Assembly (NCBI GenBank): GCA_014729705.1
Contig: WJJK01000099.1
Span: 1-32,976 of the forward strand
Length of the DNA: 32,976 nucleotides
From: Candidatus Altarchaeales archaeon
Lineage (GTDB): Archaea; Altiarchaeota; Altiarchaeia; IMC4; SCGC-AAA252-I15
Direction of reading: 5' to 3'
Shown piece by piece: positions 1-6,288 of the stretch (the first letter of the stretch is position 1; the number at the start of each line of letters is the position of its first letter). The notes beneath the pieces are model-generated. The model saw nothing but the letters and a program-made list of their open reading frames with translations, had not been told where the DNA came from and made no database searches. A program made the translations under genes and the position numbers.

Positions 1-355
1 GGGTCCGGATTCTGAGCCCCGTCTAGGGGATGTGTTTACCGATGACAGTGGCAATACTTCCATCATAAACGAAATAAACTACTCTTATCAGGACGGTAGT
101 CAGTATCTAATAACCGTTAATACGGGCCCTCGCTTCGTTGGAGCTGGCAGCTTTAACGATTCTCAGTATCAGCTTCAGACAGAAGAAGTTACTAAAGAGG
201 GAATCATAGTTCAGGATAGAGGCGACGGTTCTACTTACGTGGTGCGCATTGAAGGCGGAGACGAGATAGTCGCTTTGAGCTTTGTTCTTCAGGACATTTC
301 TGTAGGGGACAAGTGCCAGGTTAGAATCTTCAACAATCCAGTGGAGAGAATATAA
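1..355 (+). CDS. C-terminal part of a baseplate/tail-hub-like structural protein (5' truncated)
   Basis: The reading frame is open from base 2 to the TAA at 353-355, so the gene begins before the window; the GTG at 32 is probably an internal valine, since the upstream codons read on without a stop (GPDSEPRLGDVF). The visible 117 or so residues are beta-rich and soluble. A segment reading INEINYSYQDG...YLITVNTGPRF is followed by REGG/ALSFVLQDI-like strands and an end GDKCQVRIFNNPVERI. Alternating strands with 'tVntGPrf' and a terminal 'NNPVE' look like tail-hub or baseplate wedge proteins of large phages, but I cannot name the family. The stop overlaps the next ATG by one base (TAATG), implying translational coupling. 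Position next to the gpD-like gene at 630 supports a tail role. Function is inferred. Confidence 0.6.
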   Translation, partial: GPDSEPRLGDVFTDDSGNTSIINEINYSYQDGSQYLITVNTGPRFVGAGSFNDSQYQLQTEEVTKEGIIVQDRGDGSTYVVRIEGGDEIVALSFVLQDISVGDKCQVRIFNNPVERI

Positions 356-630
356 TGAAAGAAGATTTCAGAAATGCATCTTGGTTGCACAGGAAATATG
401 TTATAGAAGGTTTAACGACCTACGAGATGGCGGAATTGCAAGGATGTACCTCTACCGCCGTAAGATATTGGATGAAAAAATATGACATAGAGAGACAACG
501 AACTCGAGGTGGTGTTAGGAAAATAATAACAAGGGATGCGATAACTTTATGTCGGAATTGCCACGGAGTAATAAAGAACAAAGAATACAGTTTTGCTACA
601 AAATATGATGCTGTAGTAAGGAGTTCCTAG
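355..630 (+). CDS. Helix-turn-helix protein, possible truncated HNH endonuclease
   Basis: A protein of 91 residues. Residues about 10-48 form a clear helix-turn-helix: WLHRKYVIEGLTTYEMAELQ followed by GCTSTAVRYWMKKYDI, the pattern of HTH domains that precede HNH nucleases or act as small DNA-binding proteins. Near the C-terminus is LCRNCHGVIK, which matches the C-terminal half of an HNH motif (LCxNCHxxI). The first half of an HNH domain, with its catalytic His and first Cys pair, is missing: only about 15 residues separate the HTH from this motif. It may be a homing endonuclease that lost its core, or a small DNA-binding protein with a partial zinc site. It overlaps both neighbours by one base (ATG at 355, TAGTG at 628-632), so it is embedded in the tail operon. 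It is not an obvious structural protein. Confidence 0.65.
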   Translation: MKEDFRNASWLHRKYVIEGLTTYEMAELQGCTSTAVRYWMKKYDIERQRTRGGVRKIITRDAITLCRNCHGVIKNKEYSFATKYDAVVRSS

Positions 631-1538
631 TGTCCCCCTCCTGCGCAAATATAACTCTAGAAAAAATAAGAGCTGAGATAGTTATAGGTGATAAGACCTT
701 TGAGACGCCAGATGTAAAGTCTTTCAATGTTACTAAATCTAGGAGTCAGCTGGCTTCTTCCTTCTCGGCCTCTATCGAGGTTCCTGCTACTCAAAAATTT
801 GCCACTGGGGAGCAGATAGTCATTCGTGCGGGAACTTTAGGCAATCTAAAAACCATCTTTACTGGAGAAGTAAGAACGGTTACGGTCAATCCTTCTTTTG
901 AGAAGGCTGATAGTTATGTAGTAAATCTTTCTGGTGCGGATAGATTTATACGCCTGGAAGGCAAGAATATTTCAAGACGGCAGAGAACCAGAGCAGCTCA
1001 GCTTTTCGCAGCTATCACTCAGGTTTCTCCTAAGCCACAGAAAGGTATTTCTTTAGATAAGCGGATAGGAGGAGCAGGAGGCTCCCAATCCATTACTTCT
1101 GAAAGTACCAATCTTCGAGAAAATCCTAAAGTCGTTAAAACGGACCGCCCTTCTTGGGACCCTTTGCATAATGCCAAGGATCCTGAAGAAGTACAACGCT
1201 CCGAGCAAGCTGGAGGTTCTGGAAGTGGTCAAGTTTTGGACATAAGGCCCAAGTCTATTGCCATTCCTACGGGAAGTTCAGTGAGGTTTAGAATCACCAG
1301 CGCTGCCTACGAGGCGGGAGATTCCTGGTCGGTATCAGATACAGACGTTGGTACTATAGAAGACCGGCAAGACGGGACCGCCATCTACACCCAGCGGGGT
1401 CTGGGTGAGAATGTCATCACTTTTACGGACGAGAGCTCGGGGCTGACAGGTATAGCTACAGCGGTGGGTATCCCAGTCCACGACCACAGCAGCCTTGGCC
1501 AGGGAGGCCCGGCATTCGGAGTTTATGCTTCCGAGTAG
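630..1538 (+). CDS. Tail-hub (gpD/gp27-like) protein with C-terminal Ig-like domain
   Basis: 302 residues, GTG start preceded by AAGGAG at about 618 and overlapping the previous stop by one base. Residues about 8-110 look like the first beta-barrel of late-control protein D-type hubs: FNVTKSRSQLASSFSASIEVP, then GEQIVIRAG, an IFTGEVRTVTV strand and VVNLSGADRFIRLEGK. Residues 111-200 are a basic then Gly/Ser-rich linker. Residues 205-282 form a Big_2/invasin-type Ig-like domain (RPKSIAIPTGSSVRFRI ... VITFTDESSGLTGIATAVG). The extreme C-terminus has a VHDHSS motif followed by LGQGG; His-x-His tips occur in phage spike proteins, where they can bind metal. The most likely role is a hub or spike-associated protein at the tail tip. 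Family membership of the first domain is by pattern only. Confidence 0.65.
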   Translation: MSPSCANITLEKIRAEIVIGDKTFETPDVKSFNVTKSRSQLASSFSASIEVPATQKFATGEQIVIRAGTLGNLKTIFTGEVRTVTVNPSFEKADSYVVNLSGADRFIRLEGKNISRRQRTRAAQLFAAITQVSPKPQKGISLDKRIGGAGGSQSITSESTNLRENPKVVKTDRPSWDPLHNAKDPEEVQRSEQAGGSGSGQVLDIRPKSIAIPTGSSVRFRITSAAYEAGDSWSVSDTDVGTIEDRQDGTAIYTQRGLGENVITFTDESSGLTGIATAVGIPVHDHSSLGQGGPAFGVYASE

Positions 1539-1568
1539 TTGATTTATAGAACACAATCACGTATTATT

Positions 1569-1574
1569 AGGAGG
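1569..1574 (+). promoter_or_regulatory. Shine-Dalgarno site for the gene at 1584
   Basis: A perfect AGGAGG lies 9 bases before the ATG at 1584, in the 45-base gap after the stop at 1538. The gap holds nothing else that I recognise: no hairpin with a T-run is visible, so transcription probably reads through. Confidence 0.8.
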
Positions 1575-1583
1575 TAGCAGACT

Positions 1584-2225
1584 ATGGTCTGTGAATGTAT
1601 CCTCGCAGGGCTTTTCGAGGTCGGATTTGACGGAATAATATCTGTAAGTCTCACGGGTTCCTCAGAATTTTTGGATATTGTAAGCCAGTGTGACACAGGC
1701 CCAAATGTGTTCGAAGATGTCCGTAAGCGCCTTAAGGGTCCTTCTGTGGGTTCTATGAGTCTTAGTGCTTACGCGTTTGAGCAGGGCACCGTGGACAAGC
1801 GTCTTGGTACTTCTTGTCCCTCCCAAGCCGGTGTGGACCTGCCAGTGCAGCAGAGGTTTGACTGCGAAAATAACATCACCCGGATTATAAGAACCAAAAC
1901 AGGACAGGCTTTTCGTGAGGGAGATCCTTTTGATGGCCTGACCCTTATAGGGGAGTTTTGTTCTTTCCGAACTATTAATGCCAGCGCCTCCAGCGGTCCG
2001 GCTACCCAGGTTACGGATACCGAGCGCTTTCTGGGCTCGGATTTGATTTGGACGGGACCTCCTTTTTCTTTTGATACTACTGATCCTGATAGTCTGGATT
2101 TTACTATTCTTGGACTTCCTGTTAAACTTACATCATTTAGTATTTCAGCTACAGCCCCGGGAGTAGCTACTAACTCTTATCAGTTCCAATATTCCATCCC
2201 TTCTTGTGAAGGAGACTTAATATAA
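1584..2225 (+). CDS. Cysteine-containing beta-rich virion protein, function unknown
   Basis: 213 residues, ATG start with AGGAGG nine bases upstream. I do not recognise the family. The protein begins with VCEC, is rich in Ser/Thr/Gly/Asp with predicted beta strands, has no hydrophobic membrane segment, and carries at least seven Cys residues spread along its length (near residues 3, 5, 36, 79, 93, 126 and 208). The N-terminal segment GFDGIISVSLTGSS resembles SGGFVSVSFSVSP in the protein at 3144, so the two may share a fold. It sits between a hub-like gene and small hub-like genes and shares its stop with the next ATG (TAATG at 2223-2227). A tail tube, adaptor or baseplate component is plausible but unproven. 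Confidence 0.7.
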   Translation: MVCECILAGLFEVGFDGIISVSLTGSSEFLDIVSQCDTGPNVFEDVRKRLKGPSVGSMSLSAYAFEQGTVDKRLGTSCPSQAGVDLPVQQRFDCENNITRIIRTKTGQAFREGDPFDGLTLIGEFCSFRTINASASSGPATQVTDTERFLGSDLIWTGPPFSFDTTDPDSLDFTILGLPVKLTSFSISATAPGVATNSYQFQYSIPSCEGDLI

Positions 2226-2563
2226 TGGTCACCAGATCCACTGCCTATAGGCTACGAGCAAGCCAGCCTACGCCTGTATCTAATACTTGTGAAACTTCTG
2301 TTGCTGCACAGCCGGGAACTATTGCTGGGTTTATTCTTCAAACCTTCAAGGCTGAGAAGATTACTACAGATACCTGTGAAGATAAGGCTCAAATCTTATG
2401 CTCTACAGACATGAGAGGTTTAGGTGGGAACTACACTTCTGCCAGTTATTCTGCCCAGAGGTTTTTAGATCCTGATACTGGTGGTATTGTTTTCCAGGCC
2501 TCGGAAGTTTTCGCCGAGGAGATTATCGAAGAAGACGATGTCCCGGGAGCGGCTAACCTCTAA
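2225..2563 (+). CDS. Small virion-module protein, function unknown
   Basis: 112 residues, ATG overlapping the upstream stop and its own TAA overlapping the next ATG, so it is the middle of a translationally coupled trio (1584, 2225, 2563). It has no membrane segment and no recognisable domain. Three Cys residues lie in the first two thirds (SNTCETS, DTCEDK, ILCSTD) and the C-terminus is acidic (EEIIEEDDVPG). The central part, QTFKAEKITTDTCEDKAQI, may form a helix-strand segment. Position alone suggests a tail or baseplate accessory. Confidence 0.6.
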   Translation: MVTRSTAYRLRASQPTPVSNTCETSVAAQPGTIAGFILQTFKAEKITTDTCEDKAQILCSTDMRGLGGNYTSASYSAQRFLDPDTGGIVFQASEVFAEEIIEEDDVPGAANL

Positions 2564-2847
2564 TGGAAGAGTTTGAGTTTATCGATTGTGCCACTATAAG
2601 TATTTCCTACCAGCAGAATGGGCTGGCTACGGTATCGTTCACAGTTGTTTCTACTGAACAAGAGCCGGGGGTAAATCCTCCGAGAGACTATACTCAGCTT
2701 ACTTTCGGGGGCGTAGATTTTAAGGGTTTTATAACAGAAGTTAGCTCCTCTATCATTCCCGCTTCTGTTCCAGCTGTCTTTGAACATCAAATAACACTAT
2801 TAGCCACGGGCTGTGCGGATGATTGTCCGCGCGGCATTTCGCTATAA
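2563..2847 (+). CDS. Small beta-barrel protein, tail-hub-like
   Basis: 94 residues, ATG overlapping the previous TAA. The sequence is nearly all predicted beta strand: FIDCATISISYQQNGLATVSF, then a YTQLTFGGVDFKGFITEVSSS segment, then FEHQITLLATGCADDC. The order (nG-a-vsFTVvs, LtFGGVdFkGFI, ItLlatGC) resembles an isolated hub barrel similar to the first domain of gpD-like proteins. Four Cys residues, three at the C-terminal end, could form disulfides or a metal site. It may be a small hub or baseplate adaptor; the family is not certain. Confidence 0.6.
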   Translation: MEEFEFIDCATISISYQQNGLATVSFTVVSTEQEPGVNPPRDYTQLTFGGVDFKGFITEVSSSIIPASVPAVFEHQITLLATGCADDCPRGISL

Positions 2848-2858
2848 GGAGATAAGGT

Positions 2859-2930
2859 TTGTCCATTTTTGAAGGATTTATTTACGTTATCGGAAATGAA
2901 GTTAACGATAAACATGGGAGGACAAATTAA
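2859..2930 (+). CDS. Possible 23-residue small ORF with TTG start
   Basis: The gap between 2847 and 2931 contains a short frame starting at TTG 2859 and ending at TAA 2928-2930, directly against the next ATG. AGGAG at 2847-2851 lies 7 bases before the TTG, a good spacing. The peptide is MSIFEGFIYVIGNEVNDKHG plus three residues. It has no recognised family. Support is limited to the ribosome site, the exact abutment with the next gene and full use of the gap; it could also be untranslated leader. Confidence 0.35.
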   Translation: MSIFEGFIYVIGNEVNDKHGRTN

Positions 2931-3140
2931 ATGGGAAGCTGTTGTGGAAGACCGAACAACAGAGCCAAGAAAGAAGGAGCTGCAAGTTATTACAAAAGGT
3001 ATGCCTATCTTTCTGGGCCTCAAAGGGAGGCGGCTAAAAAAATTGTCGGGGATATCAGCAAATGTGTGTCCTGTGATGCTTTAACGATGGGAGATCCCTG
3101 TACGGTTTGCGGCGAGCCCAAGGCAAAGGAGGAAAAATAG
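2931..3140 (+). CDS. Small Cys-pair (zinc-ribbon-like) basic protein
   Basis: 69 residues. GGGAGG at 2916-2921 lies nine bases before the ATG. The N-terminus is MGSCCGRP, followed by a basic helix (NNRAKKEGAASYYKRY, then REAAKKIV), and the C-terminal third has two Cys pairs, CVSC and CTVC, spaced by nine residues: a compact zinc-ribbon or knuckle. The length and charge suggest a nucleic-acid- or protein-binding accessory rather than a main virion component. An overlapping frame from TTG 2869 to 3084 is rejected because it lacks a ribosome site and ends early. The gene's own last codons contain the ribosome site of the next gene. Confidence 0.7.
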   Translation: MGSCCGRPNNRAKKEGAASYYKRYAYLSGPQREAAKKIVGDISKCVSCDALTMGDPCTVCGEPKAKEEK

Positions 3141-3143
3141 ATC

Positions 3144-3833
3144 ATGGTTGTGATCATAGGAGCCGGAACCACAGTTACCTCGAGCATCATTTCGGGAGGA
3201 TTTGTTTCTGTGAGCTTTAGTGTTTCTCCTCAGGTGGAGAGGCTTTTCCAGTTGGGGAGTTTTAATGCTTTCGACGTGAACATTACCACCCAGGAAAGCG
3301 CCAGTATTAGTAACTACGGAGGGGCGTCTACGCCTGTAACCCTTACCCCCTCCACCGCTTGTACTGACTCCGACGCCAGTATGGATGTGACTATCACTCC
3401 AGCTCCTTGTACCGGAGCTGCTAATCCTATTATTAGGACAGGGTCGGATGCCTTGTTTATAACCAGCTTTTCTTACTCAAAGGATTTCCAAGGCTTTGGG
3501 CAGGAAAGCTGGAGTTTAACAGGCAAGCCCCAGATTCAGGGTTTTACCGGAAACATAGCCTTTATCCAGGGCTTCTCCGAGGGTAATCGCCTAGTAGGCT
3601 CGGACATTGTGAGTGACGATGGTGTGGTAATGGTGGACAGTGAGACCAGCACTCCTGGACAGGTAGATGCAACGGGTAGAAACATAAGCGTAAGTGCCGG
3701 CTCTCCTGGTTTAGGTAATGATGACGAGCAGGAGTTCGGTAAGATTACCCAGGTAGGAGGCGGTGTCGGCAAGGAAGACGGTAAGCGGGGAAATGCCTCT
3801 GCTAACATTCCCCACCAGTTGATCTTTTTCTAA
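3144..3833 (+). CDS. Beta-rich virion protein, possible tail tube/adaptor type
   Basis: 229 residues; GGAGG at 3128-3132 precedes the ATG. The protein is Gly/Ser/Thr-rich with alternating strands. Residues 1-40 (VVIIGAGTTVTSSIISGGFV...) are mildly hydrophobic but carry no clear signal peptide or membrane helix. The core segment SYSKDFQGFGQESWSLTGKP (about residues 111-130) has the strand pattern seen in tail tube or tail-completion proteins, and the C-terminal 60 residues are Gly/Asp-rich and probably disordered. The N-terminus resembles that of the protein at 1584. Two Cys residues lie in the middle. The assignment to tail proteins rests on position and composition. Confidence 0.65.
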   Translation: MVVIIGAGTTVTSSIISGGFVSVSFSVSPQVERLFQLGSFNAFDVNITTQESASISNYGGASTPVTLTPSTACTDSDASMDVTITPAPCTGAANPIIRTGSDALFITSFSYSKDFQGFGQESWSLTGKPQIQGFTGNIAFIQGFSEGNRLVGSDIVSDDGVVMVDSETSTPGQVDATGRNISVSAGSPGLGNDDEQEFGKITQVGGGVGKEDGKRGNASANIPHQLIFF

Positions 3834-3846
3834 TCGGAGTTTTCTT

Positions 3847-4311
3847 ATGAAGGTTTTGCCTAAGTACAGACTCGAGCTGCGCTGGAAAGATGTAGAGTAT
3901 AAGACAGATGATGTGGCTCATTTGAAGGGTGCTTATTTTACGGGCCCAGTATTAAAGCATGCGGCACAGATAAACCCAGAGGATCACCTCCTTCTGGATC
4001 TTACCAAGCAGCATGTCATTTTCCCTCCCATGGCAGACTACTACCATGTTTTCTTGAACTGGAAAGGGGTGGAATACAAAGAGAATAAGGTATATCTAAA
4101 GGAGTCCTGGGTAAGGGGGAAATACGTAAACACCCTTGAAAAACTTGGTAAAGATGATTGGATTTTGATTGATTGTAAAGGACACGACACTGAGGACTAT
4201 GCTCCGAGGAAAGGTAAGAGAATAGCTCCGGGTGTTCACATGCAAAAATACAATCACTTGTTAGTTTACTACGCTGAGGTTCAGAAGAAAGAAGAGGAGA
4301 GTAAGTACTAA
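3847..4311 (+). CDS. Protein of two tandem 45-residue repeats, function unknown
   Basis: 154 residues, ATG start after CGGAG at 3835-3839. The protein is basic and aromatic-rich, unlike its Ser/Thr-rich neighbours. Residues 7-51 and 66-109 are clearly related: YRLELRWKDVEYK against YHVFLNWKGVEYK, then HLKGAYFTGPVL against YLKESWVRGKYV, and PEDHLLLD against KDDWILID. This looks like an internal tandem duplication of a small alpha/beta unit. The C-terminus is charged (YAEVQKKEEESKY). The stop overlaps the next ATG by one base. I do not recognise the family. The different composition may mean an accessory or assembly factor instead of a fibre part. Confidence 0.7.
   Translation: MKVLPKYRLELRWKDVEYKTDDVAHLKGAYFTGPVLKHAAQINPEDHLLLDLTKQHVIFPPMADYYHVFLNWKGVEYKENKVYLKESWVRGKYVNTLEKLGKDDWILIDCKGHDTEDYAPRKGKRIAPGVHMQKYNHLLVYYAEVQKKEEESKY
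3865..4173 (+). repeat. Internal protein repeat (two degenerate copies)
   Basis: Copy A covers 3865-3999 and copy B 4042-4173 within the gene at 3847, separated by 42 bases. Both share a W-K-x-V-E-Y-K core and end in a (D/W)xLxD strand. The similarity is at protein level; the DNA has diverged. Confidence 0.65.
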
Positions 4312-4715
4312 TGCCTATTTTACCTTCTGGCGGTATTTTTGAACCGGGACCGGTAGTTTCGGGAAGCAAGGTAAGAGGTTCTAAGACTTGGAGGTATTGC
4401 CCCTACTCTACGCAAAGTACGGATCTAAGACAGGATACGCGAGTTCCAGAAGTAGAGAAGGTTTATCACCAAGAAACAAATGGAAGAATGCACACCTACT
4501 CTCTGGGAAGAGGTTTGGGTTGGGTTTGTGCTGACAACGGGTGCTCTTTTTATACGGGTACCGCAACGACAGAAGTAGACCAGGCAGGAAGAGTTTTCAC
4601 TCCTGCTTCAGGGACTACTGCTTGCCCCGAGGATCTACCGACTTTAAGCGGGTCGGTAGCTCACTTGACCAGGGGGCGCACAATAGTTTCGGGAACAAGG
4701 TATTTTCAAATCTAA
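4311..4715 (+). CDS. Small Cys-containing protein, function unknown
   Basis: 134 residues, ATG overlapping the upstream TAA, so probably coupled to the gene at 3847. It has no membrane segment. Four Cys residues (WRYCPYS, WVCADNGCSFYTG, TACPED) may form a disulfide or metal site. The GCSFYTGTATTEV stretch recalls DCKFYTGPRW...ATTEKM in the giant protein at 17342, a weak hint of a shared motif. I do not recognise a family. It lies just before the gene with a strong ribosome site at 4733. Confidence 0.6.
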   Translation: MPILPSGGIFEPGPVVSGSKVRGSKTWRYCPYSTQSTDLRQDTRVPEVEKVYHQETNGRMHTYSLGRGLGWVCADNGCSFYTGTATTEVDQAGRVFTPASGTTACPEDLPTLSGSVAHLTRGRTIVSGTRYFQI

Positions 4716-4721
4716 TCCTTT

Positions 4722-4727
4722 AGGAGG
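4722..4727 (+). promoter_or_regulatory. Strong Shine-Dalgarno site for the gene at 4733
   Basis: AGGAGG followed by five bases and ATG. Together with the near-identical arrangement before 15347, it suggests high translation of these two genes relative to several weak-site neighbours such as 5681. Confidence 0.8.
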
Positions 4728-4732
4728 AAAAC

Positions 4733-5674
4733 ATGGCAGTTAACGTAACTGTACGAGACATCGTTAACTTTCCGGGAGGAACTGCTAAGACAATCACGCT
4801 CGACATTGCGCAGGTTGTTCCTAATGGCGGCAGTCCGGAAGGTGATGAGATTTGGGTAATGTCCGCCACCACTACCGCAACCGCATCTGGTGGTGGTTCT
4901 ATCCAGAACATTTTTAAGAATGAAATGAAGAGAGGGTTTATTCGCGGTGTTCCGCCTGATAACTCTCTCTTAACCATTGGTGCCAACTACCAGCTCAAGG
5001 TAGCCATTGACGAGGCCATAGGAAATGGTGTCGACGTGACTCTTGCTCAGGGCAGCAATCTTCTGCCCGAGGATGTAGCCCAGGATCTGGAAGACAAGAT
5101 CCGTGCGGAGGCAGAGATTGGTCAAGGCGGCGCCAAGGCCGGTAATCTGTCTTATTTGAATGCCCAGGTTCGTTTTGTCAACGGTGTTTTCCGTATCGAG
5201 TCTGGTACCGTATCTGACAGGTACACCGGTTCTGGACGTAGCTCTGTAGTATTGGCTGCCCCTGATCTCGGCACTGACGCCCGAGAGACTCTGGGCCTCC
5301 ACATTACTTCTTCCAGCGAGCAGCTGGCTCTCCGCCAGGTGGTGGAAACTCCTCTAACCTCTGCTTATACTTCGGGAGATACTCTGACTGTAGGCTCTAC
5401 AGACGGTCTTACTGCAGGCGATGCCTTCCAGGTGACTGATGGGGCTAACGCCACCACAGCCCTGGTTTCTGGTACAGAGAGTGCTTCTGTTTTGCGCTTC
5501 ACCGCTGTTTCTGGTGCAGGACTTGGTTTGGAAAACTCTTTTGCTGAGGGTGCTATTCTTAAGAGGTTGGACATTCTGGAAGGCGCTGAGCCTGTCTCTG
5601 TGGTCAGAAACGTAGATCAGCTCTATCGTTTTGCCATTGACAGTATTGTTAATCAGATAGACTTCTCTGCTTAA
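4733..5674 (+). CDS. Modular virion protein with shared 'LGL/LGF' module
   Basis: 313 residues. The N-terminal part (1-75) has VPNGGSPEGDEIWVM, closely echoed in the next gene by PNLLDPEGDQAWVM. Residues about 80-189 form a module recurring in the proteins at 15347 and 24276: a QLKVAID strand, LPEDVAQDLEDKI helix, FRIESGT strand, then SSVVL and TDARETLGL. This general order (helix, 'riesGt', 'SsV', 'LGl') is also known from flagellar hook and phage structural proteins. Residues 195-313 are beta-rich with SGDTLTVGSTDGLTAGD and end in VDQLYRFAIDSIVNQIDFSA. A strong ribosome site suggests an abundant component, for instance a tail sheath-, tube- or fibre-related protein; which one cannot be decided here. 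Confidence 0.7.
   Translation: MAVNVTVRDIVNFPGGTAKTITLDIAQVVPNGGSPEGDEIWVMSATTTATASGGGSIQNIFKNEMKRGFIRGVPPDNSLLTIGANYQLKVAIDEAIGNGVDVTLAQGSNLLPEDVAQDLEDKIRAEAEIGQGGAKAGNLSYLNAQVRFVNGVFRIESGTVSDRYTGSGRSSVVLAAPDLGTDARETLGLHITSSSEQLALRQVVETPLTSAYTSGDTLTVGSTDGLTAGDAFQVTDGANATTALVSGTESASVLRFTAVSGAGLGLENSFAEGAILKRLDILEGAEPVSVVRNVDQLYRFAIDSIVNQIDFSA
4970..5299 (+). other. LGL/LGF module, copy 1
   Basis: Residues 80-189 of the protein at 4733. Landmarks: QLKVAID, DVAQDLEDKI, FRIESGT, SSVVL, ARETLGL. See copies at 15479 and 24873. Confidence 0.6.
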
Positions 5675-5680
5675 TCTAAA

Positions 5681-6280
5681 ATGGTTGTATTTTACCTACG
5701 CAACAGCCGGGTACCTGATGACAAGGTGGTACCCATTACTATTTCGCTTCAGCATGATGCGCTTAAGGCTTATCAAGGAGATACCCGTTCTGATCAAGAC
5801 CCGACCGCGTCGGGAACTGATTTTCCCAATCTTTTAGATCCAGAGGGAGATCAGGCTTGGGTTATGGTTGTTGCTCCTCCGAGGGATGAGTTAGACAAGG
5901 ATACCGGTCTCCCCATTCCTCCTGAGATTATAAACGTAGTTTCCGGCACTACCGTTCATTTGGAAATAGAAGCCGCTTTGGGAAGAATAGGCAGCAAGAT
6001 TGAATGGCCCAATGTGCTGCCTGATACCTCTCCTCCGCAGTTGGTAAGTATACAGCCTCCTTTTGATCAGACTTCTGATGTAAGCATTTTCGCTAACAAC
6101 ATAATCCGTTTAGTTGACCCTTTACCTGCGGCTGGTATGGATCTTTCTACTCTTAACCTTAAAGTTAATGGAATACCTGTAGTAACCAGCGGCATTTCGG
6201 AGCCAGGTGAAGATGTGGAGTTGGAAGGTAATGTTTTTGATTTAGTCATTACCCATAGACCTAAACGAAGTTTCTCTTAG
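5681..6280 (+). CDS. Virion protein with PEGD motif and one Ig-like half domain
   Basis: 199 residues. No purine-rich ribosome site is visible in the six-base gap, so translation probably depends on re-initiation after the stop at 5674. Residues 49-65 (FPNLLDPEGDQAWVMVV) match the N-terminal part of the protein at 4733; the following INVVSGTTVHLEIEAAL aligns loosely with the QLKVAID region there. Residues about 113-195 begin an Ig-like domain of the type in the proteins at 8969 and 12711: DTSPPQLVSIQPP, then LVDPLPAAGMDLSTLNLKVNG. The domain seems to stop about 35 residues early, ending VITHRPKRSFS. Probably a fibre or connector subunit related by partial duplication to both neighbours. Confidence 0.6.
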   Translation: MVVFYLRNSRVPDDKVVPITISLQHDALKAYQGDTRSDQDPTASGTDFPNLLDPEGDQAWVMVVAPPRDELDKDTGLPIPPEIINVVSGTTVHLEIEAALGRIGSKIEWPNVLPDTSPPQLVSIQPPFDQTSDVSIFANNIIRLVDPLPAAGMDLSTLNLKVNGIPVVTSGISEPGEDVELEGNVFDLVITHRPKRSFS

Positions 6281-6288
6281 GAGTACAC

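Noticed and set aside
32..355. GTG at base 32 as the true start of the first gene
   Set aside because: The frame is open to the window edge and no AGGAG-like site lies at a suitable distance, so the gene most likely begins upstream.
1539..1583. Terminator or promoter in the 45-base gap
   Set aside because: No hairpin followed by T-run and no convincing -35/-10 pair is visible; only the AGGAGG site can be supported.
2869..3084. A 71-residue plus-strand frame starting at TTG
   Set aside because: It lacks a ribosome site, overlaps the Cys-pair gene at 2931 in another frame and would leave 60 bases unexplained; the 2931 frame has GGGAGG at good spacing and ends against the next gene.
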